Of a DNA stretch of 64,000 nucleotides, positions 1-10,071 are shown piece after piece. The stretch covers positions 223,724-287,723 of the forward strand of contig NZ_QPJC01000003.1 in NCBI RefSeq assembly GCF_003337235.1, in the 5' to 3' direction. The notes below the pieces were generated by a model that searched no databases, was not told the DNA's origin, and was given only the letters and a program-made list of their open reading frames with translations. The stretch is from Halopolyspora algeriensis (GTDB lineage: Bacteria > Actinomycetota > Actinomycetes > Mycobacteriales > Pseudonocardiaceae). Position 1 is the stretch's first letter, and every line of letters begins with the position of its first letter. The translations under genes and the position numbers were made by a program.

Positions 1-247
1 CCCCACCCTGCTTTTCCTTGATGGCAGCGATCAGGTCGCCCTTGCGCAGGCCACTGGTCTCGATGCCCAATTCCCCAGCGAGTTGGCGCAGCTCGGCAAG
101 CACCATGCCGGACAGACCACCGCGTCGCCGTGGAGTGCCGTTGCTCGCAGCCTCGGAGGTCCCTGCACTCGACGACTCGGATCCCTGCTGGCCAGCCGAA
201 GAGACGCCGTTGGCGGTCTCGCTGCTCAACAGATCTGTGTTGCTCAC
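1..247 (-). CDS. rho: Transcription termination factor Rho, N-terminal part (runs off left edge)
   Basis: Reading leftward from a GTG at 247, the frame stays open to the window edge (82 codons). Residues 1-40 are a Ser/Gly/Thr-rich linker typical of actinobacterial Rho. After it comes the Rho N-terminal helical domain (LAELRQLAGELGIETSGLRK, then LIAAIKEKQGG). An AGGAAGGA ribosome site lies just upstream of the GTG, which decides the start. Rho is the ATP-dependent RNA helicase that ends transcription. The gene order thrC-thrB-rho is the usual one in mycobacteria and relatives and supports the call. The RNA-binding and ATPase domains lie outside the window. Confidence 0.9.
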   Translation of the reverse strand, partial: MSNTDLLSSETANGVSSAGQQGSESSSAGTSEAASNGTPRRRGGLSGMVLAELRQLAGELGIETSGLRKGDLIAAIKEKQGG

Positions 248-1257
248 GAATGTCCTTCCTGACCGGATCCGCGCCTCCCACGCGGCCCAGCGGATTTTCC
301 GCCCGCAACCACGGCGAGCGGCCTTGTAGTGCTACCAGCCCCGGTGTCGAAGGAAACTCGACGAGGGCTCACGACACGATCGGTATCCGGGCCGACTCAC
401 GAAACCAGCGGCACCGGCGGGCGGAGACACCCGGGTCACGTGCACATGTTGCTGCCACCTCACACCGGGAATCACCATCTCAACAGCCCTTGCCGTACTG
501 GAGTCGAGTCCGGTTGTCGCACGTCTGCGGCAGTTCCGGAGCCCTCGAGTACCTCACTTGCGAGCCATCGATCATCTCCATGGTGCCGTGCGGGGACACA
601 ACCGCGGAAACACCGGAACTTCCGGCTCGACACCGGCCACGATTCGACGATCGACTGCGTCGAAGCGAGCCCCATTGAGTTGCCAACTCCTACCTCGGCC
701 ACCGCGATCAAGTACCCGCCAATCCTGATCTTCACCCGTACGGGGGTGGAGTCAATTCACAGCGAGGGATGCACCCCGGGAATGGATGTCCCGGGTACGG
801 CACCGGCGCCCGTGCGCGCGGTGACTGATTGACCTTGAGGGTAAATGCCGTCCACCGATACGTACAAGCCGTACCGGCGAGCCGTCATCTTGCGATGCGG
901 CGTTGGCCCCGACCGCGCCGCAGCCGGGGTCTTCCCGCGGCGCTCCCCGGAGTCAACCGCAACGGGCTTACTCGGGTTTCCGTCGAGCCGTTTATCGTCA
1001 CCCCGCAACGCTGGGAAGACGCCTGCCGAAGCAGGAGAACGGTTTCACATCGACCGGCTTGATTTTCACCGGAACGACCAGAACCCTCTACCCGGATTCT
1101 AGCACGCAGCACATCGATTCATGCTCCGCCTCGGCGGAGAACTCTCGGTGGTACTGCTCGGCGAGCACCCCGGAAAGGCCGCCGCCGAATCCGACACTCC
1201 CTTTGTACCACTGCGAACACCCTGCGCGACCGCCGGGTACCCCCTGCCACGCACTCT
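248..1257. other. 1-kb non-coding gap between thrB and rho (long rho leader or promoter region)
   Basis: No open frame here has a ribosome site, plausible length and family resemblance together, so I call no gene. On the minus strand a TTGACT at 755-750 is followed 16 bases later by GAAGAT, and a TAGAAT lies at 1101-1096. Either could belong to a promoter for rho, leaving a leader of roughly 480 to 840 bases. Both are weak matches. Long leaders upstream of rho are known in other bacteria, where Rho controls its own transcription, but nothing here proves that. Confidence 0.4.
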
Positions 1258-2229
1258 TCACGACAGGTGATCGACCCGCACACCGGCCCGATCCACCGGC
1301 AGCCGGAGCACGTCGAAACCCGCCGTATCGACACCGGCGGGGAGTTCCCCGCCCGGCGGGAACGCGAGCACGGTCGGTCCCGCACCGGACACCGCGGCCG
1401 CGACACCCGCGGCACGCAGACACCGCACCAGCGCGATGGTCTCCGGCCACGCCGGTTCCCGGTAATCCTGGTGCAACCGATCACCGGTCGCGTCGACGAG
1501 CAAATCGGGATCACCGGTCAGCGCATGCACCGCCAGGGCGGCGCGGCTCGCGGCGAACGCCGCGTCGGCATGCGGCACGTTCTGCGGGAGCAGGCCCCTG
1601 GTCGTGTGCGTGGCCGACTCCGCCGCCGGGACGAGCGCGACCGGACGCAAGTCCGCATGCGGCTCCAGCCTGGTGGCGCGGAAGCTGTCCCCCTCGCTCC
1701 AGGCGATGACGAGACCGCCGTACAGACTCGCCGCCGCATTGTCGCCGTGACCCTCGCACGAAGCCGCCATCTGCAAGACATCGGCGGCGCACTCGGGAGA
1801 GGCCACCGTGCGCCCGGCCAGCGTGTATCCGGCCGTGATCCCCGCGACGATCGCGGCGGCCGAGGATCCCAGTCCCCGCGAGTGCGGAATCGTGTTGTGA
1901 CAGCGGACCCGCAGCGCGGGCGCGGTGGCACCCAGCCCGGCCAGCACCCGCTGGAGCATCCGCACCACCAGGTGGTTCTCGTCGGCGGGGACCGCACCGG
2001 TCCCCTGCCCCCGCACCTGCACCCGCGCGGTGCCGGGGCGCCCCTCGACCACCTCGACCTCGACGGTGTCGTACAGCGACAGAGCCATGCCGAGCGTGTC
2101 GAACCCGGACCCCAGGTTCGCCGTCGAAGCCGGAACGGTCACCCGGACGGAGGTAGCCGGTTCCGGGTGAGCGGAACGTTCCCCGCTTGCCGGGGAGTGC
2201 ACATCCCGTTCGCTCTTCGCCGAAATCAT
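1258..2229 (-). CDS. thrB: Homoserine kinase
   Basis: This 323-residue GHMP-family kinase phosphorylates L-homoserine with ATP, the penultimate step of threonine synthesis. The glycine/serine-rich ATP loop is [12 protein letters not shown] at residues 115-126, the N-terminal motif is [12 protein letters not shown] (about 33-44), and the C-terminal [10 protein letters not shown] motif is near residue 285. The start ATG at 2229 overlaps the thrC stop by four bases (ATGA) and has a GGAG site. The first ~25 residues are a poorly conserved extension, so a later start is possible but less likely given the overlap. It is the last gene of hom-thrC-thrB. Confidence 0.95.
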   Translation of the reverse strand: MISAKSERDVHSPASGERSAHPEPATSVRVTVPASTANLGSGFDTLGMALSLYDTVEVEVVEGRPGTARVQVRGQGTGAVPADENHLVVRMLQRVLAGLGATAPALRVRCHNTIPHSRGLGSSAAAIVAGITAGYTLAGRTVASPECAADVLQMAASCEGHGDNAAASLYGGLVIAWSEGDSFRATRLEPHADLRPVALVPAAESATHTTRGLLPQNVPHADAAFAASRAALAVHALTGDPDLLVDATGDRLHQDYREPAWPETIALVRCLRAAGVAAAVSGAGPTVLAFPPGGELPAGVDTAGFDVLRLPVDRAGVRVDHLS

Positions 2230-3314
2230 GTCAGCTCCAGCGCTGTGGCCACGGCGCCGGGATCCACGGGCAGCGGCTCGACCTCGACCATGCCGGCCAG
2301 CGCGGTGTCCGGATCCTTGAGCCCGTGGCCGGTCACCGTGCAGACCACCGTCGACCCGGTGGGCAGGCGACCATCCGCGGCGGTGGCGAGCAACCCGGCG
2401 ATGCTGGAGGCCGAAGCGGGCTCGACGAAAACACCCTCGCGGGAGGCCAGCAGCCGGTACGCCTCGAGGATCCGCTCGTCGGTCACCGACTCGAACAGTC
2501 CCCCCGAGGCCTCCTTGGCAGCGAGCGCGGCCTGCCACGAGGCCGGACTGCCGATCCGGATCGCCGTGGCCACCGTCTCGGGCGATGCCACCGGTTCACC
2601 TCGCACGATCGGGGCGGCGCCGCTGGCCTGGAACCCGAACATGCGGGGAGTGTCGGTGATGACGCCGTCCGCGGCGTACTCGGCGTAGCCCTTCCAGTAG
2701 GCGGTGATGTTGCCCGCGTTGCCCACCGGCAGGCAGTGCACGTCCGGCGCGCGGCCGAGCACGTCGCACACCTCGAAAGCCGCCGTCTTCTGGCCCTCGA
2801 TGCGCACCGGGTTGACGGAGTTCACCAGGGTGACCGGATACTCCGCCGAGGTCTTGCGGGCGAGTTCCAGGCAGTCGTCGAAATTGCCCTGCACCTGCAG
2901 GATCTTCGCCCCGTGCACCACGGACTGGGCGAGCTTGCCCATCGCGATCTTGCCCTGTGGCACCAGCACCGCCGAAGCCAACCCGGCACGCGCGGCGTAG
3001 GCGGCCGCCGACGCCGAGGTGTTCCCGGTCGAGGCGCAGATCACGGCCTGAATCCCGGCCGCGACCGCGTGGGTGATCGCCACGGTCATGCCCCGGTCCT
3101 TGAACGAGCCGGTGGGATTGGCGCCCTCCACCTTCAGATACACCCGGCACCCGGTCAGTTCCGAGAGATGACGGGCCTCGACCAGCGGGGTGTTGCCCTC
3201 CTGCAAGGTCACCGTGCGGGCCCCCTCGGGGACCTCCACACGGTCGGGGTATGCCTCGATCAGACCGGGCCACCCGGCACCGGACGTCGGCGCTGCCCGG
3301 ATTCCCGGCGTCAC
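2226..3314 (-). CDS. thrC: Threonine synthase
   Basis: This 362-residue PLP enzyme of fold type II converts O-phosphohomoserine to threonine. The PLP lysine is Lys72 in [10 protein letters not shown], and the glycine-rich phosphate loop [10 protein letters not shown] lies near residue 200. The length matches the short actinobacterial class of threonine synthases. The GTG start at 3314 overlaps the hom stop by four bases (GTGA), and its own stop overlaps the thrB start, so the three genes are probably translationally coupled. Confidence 0.95.
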   Translation of the reverse strand: MTPGIRAAPTSGAGWPGLIEAYPDRVEVPEGARTVTLQEGNTPLVEARHLSELTGCRVYLKVEGANPTGSFKDRGMTVAITHAVAAGIQAVICASTGNTSASAAAYAARAGLASAVLVPQGKIAMGKLAQSVVHGAKILQVQGNFDDCLELARKTSAEYPVTLVNSVNPVRIEGQKTAAFEVCDVLGRAPDVHCLPVGNAGNITAYWKGYAEYAADGVITDTPRMFGFQASGAAPIVRGEPVASPETVATAIRIGSPASWQAALAAKEASGGLFESVTDERILEAYRLLASREGVFVEPASASSIAGLLATAADGRLPTGSTVVCTVTGHGLKDPDTALAGMVEVEPLPVDPGAVATALELT

Positions 3315-4615
3315 GATTGCTCACCTTCCACCCGCATCACGCTGACCACCTCGTTCACCGCCGAGAGCCGCGCGATCTCATCCACCGTGGCCTGCAGAGC
3401 CGAGTCGAGCGCCGTGTGCGTGATCACGACGAGGCTGGCATCGGGACCCCGGCCCTGCTGGCGCACCGCGGCGATGCTCACGTCGTGCTCGTTGAACGTG
3501 GCCGCGACCTGGGAGAGCACACCCGGCTTGTCGGCCACGTCGAGGCTGATGTGGTATCGCGTCGGCGTGGCGCCCATCGACCGCACCGGCAACTGCGCGT
3601 GTGCCGACTCACGCGGCCCCTTGCCCGCGACCACGAGATTGCGCGCGACCGCGACCAGGTCACCGAGGACGGCACTGGACGTCGGCACACCACCGGCTCC
3701 CTGCCCGTAGAACATGAGCTGACCCGCCGACTCGGCTTCCACGAACACCGCGTTGAACGCGCCGCCCACACCCGCCAGCGGGTGGCTGCGCGGGATCATC
3801 GCCGGGTGGACGCGCGCCGAGACGGACTCGTTGCCCTCGTCGTCGACCACCCGCTCGCAGATCGACAGCAGCTTGACGGTGCGGTCCAGCGACTTCGCGG
3901 CCGCGATGTCGCCGGCCCCGATCCCGGAGATGCCCTCGCGGTGCACATCGGTGGCCGTCACACGGGTGTGGAAGGACAGCGAGGCCAGGATCGCCGCCTT
4001 CGCGGCCGCGTCGAAGCCGTCCACGTCCGCCGTCGGGTCCGCCTCGGCGTAGCCGAGCTGCCCGGCCTCCTCCAGCGTCTCGGCGTAGCTCGCACCGCTC
4101 GAGTCCATCGCCGAGAGGATGTAGTTCGTGGTGCCGTTGACGATGCCCATGACCCGGCTGATGCGGTCGCCTGCCAGCGACTCCCGCAACGGTCGCAGCA
4201 GCGGGATCGCACCCGCCACCGACGCCTCGAAGTAGATGTCGGCCCCGGCCGCGTCGGCCGCCGCGTACAACTCCGAGCCGTACTCGGCCAGCAGCGCCTT
4301 GTTCGCCGTCACCACCGACTTGCCCGCACGCAGAGCCTGCAGCAACAACGACCGGGCGGGTTCGATACCCCCGATCAGCTCGACGACGACATCGACATCG
4401 CCGTTGACCAGCGCCGCAGCGTCCGTGGTCAGCAGATGCTCCGGTACTTCGGGGTGCTTGTGCGGGCGACGTACCGCCACACCCGTCACCTGCAGGGGTG
4501 CCCCGGTTCGCGCGGCGAATTCTCCGGGGCGACCCTGCAGCAGGCTCACCACCTCGGTCCCGACCGTGCCGCAGCCCAGCAGCGCCACCCTGATCGGTTC
4601 ACGATCCTCGATCAC
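3311..4615 (-). CDS. hom: Homoserine dehydrogenase
   Basis: This 434-residue monofunctional enzyme reduces aspartate semialdehyde to homoserine with NAD(P)H. The nucleotide-binding motif [12 protein letters not shown] lies at about residues 12-23. The catalytic region around [16 protein letters not shown] is in the middle. A C-terminal ACT domain (from about residue 355, with [14 protein letters not shown]) suggests feedback control by an amino acid, usually threonine. The GTG start at 4615 directly abuts the lysA stop, so the gene is co-transcribed with lysA upstream and thrC downstream. Confidence 0.95.
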   Translation of the reverse strand: MIEDREPIRVALLGCGTVGTEVVSLLQGRPGEFAARTGAPLQVTGVAVRRPHKHPEVPEHLLTTDAAALVNGDVDVVVELIGGIEPARSLLLQALRAGKSVVTANKALLAEYGSELYAAADAAGADIYFEASVAGAIPLLRPLRESLAGDRISRVMGIVNGTTNYILSAMDSSGASYAETLEEAGQLGYAEADPTADVDGFDAAAKAAILASLSFHTRVTATDVHREGISGIGAGDIAAAKSLDRTVKLLSICERVVDDEGNESVSARVHPAMIPRSHPLAGVGGAFNAVFVEAESAGQLMFYGQGAGGVPTSSAVLGDLVAVARNLVVAGKGPRESAHAQLPVRSMGATPTRYHISLDVADKPGVLSQVAATFNEHDVSIAAVRQQGRGPDASLVVITHTALDSALQATVDEIARLSAVNEVVSVMRVEGEQS

Positions 4616-6034
4616 TCACACCTCCAGCCGGAGCAGGTCGTCCTCGGTCTCCCTGCGCAGCAGCACCCGTGCCCGACCGTCCCGCGCCGCGACCACGGCA
4701 GGCTTGGGCAGGCGGTTGTAATTGCTGGCCATCGCATAGCAGTACGCCCCGGTGGCGGCTACCGCGAGCAGGTCTCCGGGAGCAATATCCTCCGGTATCC
4801 AGCAATCGCGCACTACCACGTCACCGGACTCACAGTGTTTGCCCACGATGCGGGAGAGCACACCGGGTTTCTCGCCCGACCGGGAGACCAGGCGGCAGTC
4901 GTAGCTCGCGTCGTACAGCGCCGTGCGCACATTGTCGCTCATGCCGCCGTCGACGCTGATGTACCGGCGCGATGCCCCGCCGTCGAGAGCCACGTCCTTG
5001 ATCGTGCCGACCTCGTAGAGGGTCACCGTGCCCGGCCCTGCGATCGACCGGCCCGGCTCGACGGTCACCCGTGGCGGGTCGAATCCGGCGTCGGCACACT
5101 CCCGGCGCACGATCCTGTGCAGGCGATCGGCGAGCTCGGAAACCGGCATCGGGTCGTCCTCGGGGGTGTAGGCGATCCCCTGCCCGCCACCGAGATCCAC
5201 GGTGGTCAGCGAGGACACCGCCTCGGCCCCGTACTCGGAGCGCAGCTCGGCCAGCAACCCCACCACCCGGTGGGCCGCCAGCTCGAAGCCGGTCTCGTCG
5301 AAAATCTGCGAACCGATGTGGCTGTGCAGGCCCACCAGTTCCAGGGCGTCGGCCTTGAGCACTCGGTGCGCGGCCTCGGCGGCATCCCCGGAGGCCAGCG
5401 AGAACCCGAACTTCTGGTCCTCGTGGGCGGTGGCGATGAACTCGTGGGTGTGCGCCTCCACGCCCACCGTCACCCGGATCATCACGGGCTGGCGGACCCC
5501 GCGTTCCCGCGCCACGTGCTCCAGGCGGGTGATCTCGTGGAACGAGTCCAGGACGACGGCCCCGACGCCGGCTTCGACGGCCGCGGCGAGCTCGGCGACG
5601 GACTTGTTGTTGCCGTGGAAGGCGATCCGCTCGGGCGGGAACTCGGCACGCAGCGCCACGCGCAGCTCGGCACCGGTGGCCACGTCCAGGCTCAACCCCT
5701 CCTCGGCGATCCACCGGGCGACCTCGGTGCACAGGAACGCCTTCCCGGCGTAGTGCACCGACGCGGGGTCCCCGAAAGCCGCGGCGTACTCGGCGCACCG
5801 TGCGCGGAAATCGGCCTCGTCCAGCACGAACAGCGGGGTGCCGTAGCGCTCGGCGAGCTCGCGCACGTCGAGGCCGGCCAACCGGGTGACCCCGTCCCGA
5901 CCCCGCTCCGCGTTGCGCGGCCACACGGCGGAGTGCAGCCGCGCGGTCTCTTCCACAGAGGATGGTGTGGGGCCGGGAACACCGTCGGCCACGACGACAT
6001 CGGCGTGCCGGGGCCCGGCCGGATGGGCGCGCAT
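4616..6034 (-). CDS. lysA: Diaminopimelate decarboxylase
   Basis: This 472-residue PLP enzyme with alanine-racemase fold decarboxylates meso-diaminopimelate to lysine. The PLP lysine is Lys98 in HYAGKAF, the glycine-rich phosphate site is [10 protein letters not shown], and the C-terminal motif [12 protein letters not shown] carries the conserved Cys. I chose ATG 6034 because a GGAGG site sits seven bases upstream. An upstream in-frame start at 6115 lacks this and adds a non-conserved tail. The first ~50 residues are an actinobacterial extension. It links lysine to threonine synthesis in the same operon. Confidence 0.95.
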   Translation of the reverse strand: MRAHPAGPRHADVVVADGVPGPTPSSVEETARLHSAVWPRNAERGRDGVTRLAGLDVRELAERYGTPLFVLDEADFRARCAEYAAAFGDPASVHYAGKAFLCTEVARWIAEEGLSLDVATGAELRVALRAEFPPERIAFHGNNKSVAELAAAVEAGVGAVVLDSFHEITRLEHVARERGVRQPVMIRVTVGVEAHTHEFIATAHEDQKFGFSLASGDAAEAAHRVLKADALELVGLHSHIGSQIFDETGFELAAHRVVGLLAELRSEYGAEAVSSLTTVDLGGGQGIAYTPEDDPMPVSELADRLHRIVRRECADAGFDPPRVTVEPGRSIAGPGTVTLYEVGTIKDVALDGGASRRYISVDGGMSDNVRTALYDASYDCRLVSRSGEKPGVLSRIVGKHCESGDVVVRDCWIPEDIAPGDLLAVAATGAYCYAMASNYNRLPKPAVVAARDGRARVLLRRETEDDLLRLEV

Positions 6035-6164
6035 ACTTGCGCCTCCTCCAAGGGATGTTCGAAAGCCCGCAGCGGCGGTCGCGCCGACCACCGCTGTGGA
6101 CTTTCGGCCTTTCACATGGTCAAAGCTGTGTTGCAGTCGGACGGCGACGGACTTCCGACACTGT

Positions 6165-7826
6165 TCACATCTGTTCCGGTGCGCTCACGCCGAGCAGGGC
6201 GAGACCGTTGGCGAGCACCTGACGCGCCGCCTCGCACAGGTGCAGCCGGGCGATCGTCAGCGCGCCGGGCCGGTCGTCACCGGGCTGCAGAACGCGGCAG
6301 GCGTCGTAGAACTTGTGGTAGGCGCTGGCCAGCTCCTCCAGGTAGCGCGCGATGCGGTGCGGCTCCCGAAGCTCCGCCGCCGCTCGCACCACACGCGGGT
6401 ACTCCCCCAGGGTACGGATCACATCGCCCTCGCGGTCGTGGGTGAGCAGCGACAGGTCCGCCTCGGCCACCGCCCCTCGATCGATCCCGAGCGATGCGGC
6501 GTTGCGCTGCAGCGACGACAGCCGCGCGTGCGCGTACTGGACGTAGAACACCGGGTTCTCGTTGGTGTGCTTGCTGATCAGATCGAGGTCGATGTCGACG
6601 GGCGAGTCCACCGACGACCGGATCAGCGAGTACCGGGCGGCGTCGACGCCGACCGCCTCGACGAGATCCTCCATGGTGACCACGGTCCCGGCACGCTTGC
6701 TCATCCGGACGGGCTGGCCACCGCTGACGAGGTTGACCATCTGCCCGATGAGCACTTCGACGGTCGCCGGATCGTCGCCCATGGCCGCGGCGGCCGCCTT
6801 CAACCGCGAGACGTAGCCGTGGTGGTCCGCCCCCAGCATGTACAGGCACAGGTCGAACCCCCGGCTGCGCTTGTCCCGCTGGTAGGCGATGTCCCCGGCG
6901 ATGTAGGCCGGTTCACCGTCGTTTTTGATGACGACCCGGTCCTTGTCGTCGCCGTGCTCGGTGGAGCGCAGCCACCACGCGCCCTCGGCGTGGTAGAGAC
7001 TGCCGGACTCCTTGAGCTGCTCGACCGCCGTCGTCACCGCCCCCGAGGTGTGCAGGGAGTCCTCGTGGAAGAACACGTCGAAGTCGGTACCGAACTCGTG
7101 CAGGCTGCGCTTGATCTCGTCGAACATCAGCCCGACACCGGTACGGCGGAATACCTCGTCGCGCTCGGTTTCCGGCAGCTCGAGCACGTGCGGCTCCCTG
7201 TCGACGACCGCGGAGGCGATGTCGTCGATGTAGGCACCGCCGTAACCGTCCTCCGGAACCGCTTCCCCCCGGGCCGAGGCGACCAGTGACCGCACGAAGC
7301 GGTCGATCTGCGCGCCGGCGTCGTTGAAGTAGTACTCGCGGGTGACCTCGGCGCCCTGCGCGCTCAGGACGCGGCCGAGCGCGTCACCGACGGCGGCCCA
7401 GCGGGTCCCGCCGAGGTGGATCGGCCCGGTCGGGTTGGCCGAGACGAACTCGAGGTTGATGCGCCGACCCCGGTAGAGCTCGCCGACACCGAAGGAATCG
7501 GCCTGCCCGAGCACCTGACGCACGATCTCGCCCTGGGCGTCGGCGGCCAGTCGGAGGTTCAGAAAGCCCGGGCCTGCAACCTCGGCCGAGGCGATGGAGC
7601 TTTCCGAGTTCAACGCCTCGGCCAGCCAGCCGGCCAGATCCCGGGGTGACACACCGGCCTTCTTGGCCACCTGCATGGCGAGATTGGTCGCGTAGTCACC
7701 GTGCTCCGGGTTGCGAGGTCGCTCGACCGTCACGGTCTCCGGGAGGACCGAGGTGTCGAGCCCTCGAGCGTCGAGGACCTGCACGGCGGTGTTGCGGACC
7801 AGTTCTGCGAGCGCGGCGGGAGTCAC
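6165..7826 (-). CDS. argS: Arginyl-tRNA synthetase
   Basis: This 553-residue class I synthetase charges tRNA-Arg. The HIGH-type motif appears as [13 protein letters not shown] and the KMSKS-type motif as RMSKRAGT. The C-terminal anticodon-binding helical domain (DALR type) follows, including [23 protein letters not shown] placed the start at GTG 7826 (protein beginning [13 protein letters not shown]), where family members begin. The longer frame to 7904 adds an unconserved tail. The ribosome site is weak. There is a 130-base gap to lysA downstream, so lysA may have its own promoter as well. Confidence 0.93.
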   Translation of the reverse strand: MTPAALAELVRNTAVQVLDARGLDTSVLPETVTVERPRNPEHGDYATNLAMQVAKKAGVSPRDLAGWLAEALNSESSIASAEVAGPGFLNLRLAADAQGEIVRQVLGQADSFGVGELYRGRRINLEFVSANPTGPIHLGGTRWAAVGDALGRVLSAQGAEVTREYYFNDAGAQIDRFVRSLVASARGEAVPEDGYGGAYIDDIASAVVDREPHVLELPETERDEVFRRTGVGLMFDEIKRSLHEFGTDFDVFFHEDSLHTSGAVTTAVEQLKESGSLYHAEGAWWLRSTEHGDDKDRVVIKNDGEPAYIAGDIAYQRDKRSRGFDLCLYMLGADHHGYVSRLKAAAAAMGDDPATVEVLIGQMVNLVSGGQPVRMSKRAGTVVTMEDLVEAVGVDAARYSLIRSSVDSPVDIDLDLISKHTNENPVFYVQYAHARLSSLQRNAASLGIDRGAVAEADLSLLTHDREGDVIRTLGEYPRVVRAAAELREPHRIARYLEELASAYHKFYDACRVLQPGDDRPGALTIARLHLCEAARQVLANGLALLGVSAPEQM

Positions 7827-7900
7827 CTGATGAAGTCTAAGGAAACGTCTCTGCTGTTCAGCCAACGGGTTGACATCTCGGGAGCAGCCAGGGCCTGCTC

Positions 7901-8821
7901 TCACCAGGTGAGATTGTGACAGCGGCCCAGGCTCTCCCTCGGCTCGACCTGCAGGGTGGCGTGCTCGATGCGATAGCGCTCGGACAGCAGGCGCTGGGCC
8001 GCCACCAGCACATCACCGTGGTCGGCATCGGACCGGGTGGTCAGATGCGCGGAGGCCACCTCCATGCCGGAGGTCAGCGTCCACACGTGCAGGTCGTGCA
8101 CGTCGGTCACCGAGGGCAGGTCGGTCAGTTCCGCGTGGAGCTCGTCGATGTCCACGTCCTCCGGGGCCTGCTGCACCAGGATGCGCAGCGCCTGCCGAGC
8201 CAGCTTGAACGTGCGTGGGAGCACGAACAGGCCCACGGCGACGGCCACGACGGGATCGGCGAGGTACCAGCCGAAGGCCCAGGCCAGCGCACCGCCGAGC
8301 AGCACACCGACCGAACCCACCGCGTCGGCGAGCACCTCCAGGTAGGCGCCGCGCACGTTCAGGCTCTCGCCCGCACCCCGGCGCAGCAGCACGAACACCA
8401 CCAGGTTGGCCACCAGTCCCGCTGCGGCGGTGGCCATCATCGGGAGGCCGGCGACCTCGGAGGGATGCAGGAAGCGCCCGACCGCCTCGTACACGATGTA
8501 GCCGGCGACCCCGAACAGCAGCACGGCGTTGGCCAGGGCCGCCAGCACCTCGATCCGGTAGAGGCCGAACGTGCGCTTACCGCCGGCGGGTCTCCGCGCG
8601 GCCGTGATGGCCGCGAGAGCCATCCCGATGCCGAGGACGTCGGTGAGCATGTGTCCCGCGTCGGACAGCAGTGCCAGGGAGGAGACCAGGAAGCCCACGA
8701 CGGCCTCGAGGACGAGGAACGTCACCAGGATTCCCAGGGATATCGTGAGCCGCCGGACGTAGCGCCCCGACGCACTCGTGCCCGCTTCCTCGGGCACGCC
8801 GTGACCGTGGCCGTGGCCCAC
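7901..8821 (-). CDS. Cation diffusion facilitator (zinc/cobalt efflux type)
   Basis: This 306-residue membrane protein of the CDF family (CzcD/ZitB-like) exports divalent metal ions in exchange for protons. It opens with a His-rich stretch (GHGHGHG) and has six transmembrane segments. The metal-site pairs are visible in [11 protein letters not shown] and [10 protein letters not shown] cytoplasmic C-terminal ferredoxin-like domain follows ([20 protein letters not shown]). I chose GTG 8821, which has GGAGG seven bases upstream, over an ATG at 8854 that lacks a ribosome site. The leader holds a palindrome that may bind a metal sensor. Exact metal specificity cannot be read from sequence. Confidence 0.9.
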   Translation of the reverse strand: MGHGHGHGVPEEAGTSASGRYVRRLTISLGILVTFLVLEAVVGFLVSSLALLSDAGHMLTDVLGIGMALAAITAARRPAGGKRTFGLYRIEVLAALANAVLLFGVAGYIVYEAVGRFLHPSEVAGLPMMATAAAGLVANLVVFVLLRRGAGESLNVRGAYLEVLADAVGSVGVLLGGALAWAFGWYLADPVVAVAVGLFVLPRTFKLARQALRILVQQAPEDVDIDELHAELTDLPSVTDVHDLHVWTLTSGMEVASAHLTTRSDADHGDVLVAAQRLLSERYRIEHATLQVEPRESLGRCHNLTW

Positions 8822-8848
8822 TTCCTCACCTCCAGTCGCCTGTCCCGA

Positions 8849-8868
8849 ATACATAGTGACATATGCAT
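8849..8868 (-). promoter_or_regulatory. Imperfect inverted repeat, possible metal-sensor operator
   Basis: ATACATA-N6-TATGCAT, with six of seven arm bases paired, lies 28-47 bases upstream of the cation-efflux start. AT-rich palindromes of this size upstream of efflux genes are typical targets of ArsR/SmtB-type repressors. No regulator gene is adjacent, so the assignment is inference. Confidence 0.45.
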
Positions 8869-8993
8869 GAGTTGTTCGCAGCCGGTGACAGGCGCCTGGA
8901 TCGGGCCTCCGCCCATCACGGCCATCGGCACCGCCACACCCCTTTCGAACCGCTGCCGGCGGTGCGGTAGGCTGACCGCAGTCGTCATGACGA

Positions 8994-9066
8994 GCCCTCG
9001 TAGCTCAGCGGATAGAGCACCGCCCTCCGGAGGCGGGTGTCGCAGGTTCGAGTCCTGCCGAGGGCA
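8994..9066 (+). tRNA. tRNA-Arg (anticodon CCG)
   Basis: A full cloverleaf can be drawn. The seven-base acceptor stem is GCCCTCG/CGAGGGC. The D arm contains AGCTCAGCGGATAGAGC. The anticodon stem CCGCC/GGCGG encloses a loop with CCG, and the T arm is GCAGG-TTCGAGT-CCTGC. The discriminator base is A at 9066. The following bases are CCCA, so CCA is not encoded exactly at the end. CCG reads the CGG arginine codon, common in high-GC genomes. Confidence 0.96.
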
Positions 9067-10071
9067 CCCAGGCACAGGGTTCTCCCACTGCCCCGAGATC
9101 ACTCGTGGGCACACTCGGGGCACGCACGACCCCCTCCATCCGGTCGACCGGTCTCGCTGAACCGGTCCGACAACAGGTGGCCGCAGAGGTCCGTCGTCCC
9201 GGTCCGTCAACGCCACCGGTTGCGAGTGATCGAAGACGGCCCCTCCGGACCTACCGGTGCGCACTTCCGCATCGTCCTGTTCTTCTGCAGGCAGCGCGAT
9301 GTCTGCGGTGAAGACGGTGCGCGCCGCGCCGGCGTGCGGGTGTAGTCCTCGTTTCGTGGCGTGGCAGCTCAGGTGGTACGGGTCAGTCGCCACACGTTGT
9401 CCACCCGTGCGCCGGGCTTGCCCTCGGGCGATGGCGAGGGTCGTTCCACAGCCTCCAGAGTCTCCACCCGCCAGGTGTTCGGCAGCGCAAGCATCGCGAG
9501 CAAGCCCTGGAGCGGGGGGGGGCACCCACTCGCCGGGTGCCCGCAGGTTCGGCGTATGCGGCGCCGTGCAACCTCTTCCGGCTCGATTCCGTCCTTCCCA
9601 CAGCACCGGTGATCACCAAGCCGGCGCAGCCGGAGGTGTCCTCCGAGCGCGGCACCCGGAGCACCGACCTTCAACAGAATTGCCATTCGGCCCGCAAAAC
9701 CGCCCCGTCCGAGTAATACGGGAAATACGGTAAACAAACTCGCCGATCGCCACACGGCCTTCTGAACCCACTTTCCACTTCGCTGACCTGCACAGAAATA
9801 TTCGCGCAGCACGGTGCTGGTCCGAATGGAGTCTTTTTTCTCGCCGCGCGACTTCCTATCGTTTTCCAGCAGAACGGCGGAAATCACGAGAAATAAATCC
9901 CGGGAAAAACGACAGCTCGGCCGGAAATGCCTGTACCTTGCACCGACCCACCGGTTTCCGCGCGTTCGACACGGCACTCGGGTCGAACTGCTTTCCGTCC
10001 TGTCCCGCGCTCCCACCGGCACCGATCCGGTTGCGCGGGTGCCCCACTGCACACGGAACCAGGAGACAACA
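9067..10071. other. 1-kb gap with no convincing gene, upstream of the S1 protease
   Basis: Several frames are open here, but none combines a ribosome site with a recognisable product. A strong hairpin lies at 9520-9542 just after a run of nine G (9514-9522). From about 9655 onward the base composition becomes richer in A and T, as expected for the regulatory region of the protease gene at 10072. It includes a short near-repeat (AATACGGGAAATACGG, around 9715-9730). I cannot assign a promoter with confidence. Confidence 0.4.
9520..9542. repeat. Stem-loop, 8-bp stem, beside a poly-G run
   Basis: GGGCACCC, a seven-base loop (9528-9534), then GGGTGCCC form a perfect stem. It sits inside the non-coding gap, 550 bases before the protease start, and is not placed right after any gene. 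No U-tract follows, so it is not a standard terminator on either strand. Confidence 0.5.

Noticed and set aside
1890..1905. A single TGTGACA half-site resembling the fadA/racemase operator
   Set aside because: It lies inside thrB coding sequence, lacks the second arm at the right spacing and has no promoter nearby.
3251..6445. A very long open frame on the plus strand opposite hom and lysA (over 1,000 codons)
   Set aside because: It is antisense to genes with clear catalytic motifs. High-GC coding DNA often leaves the complementary frame free of stops. The translation is Arg/His/Gly-rich with no family resemblance.
9520..9542. The hairpin after a G-run as a terminator for the tRNA gene
   Set aside because: It lies 450 bases past the tRNA, and no U-tract follows. 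I list it only as a stem-loop.
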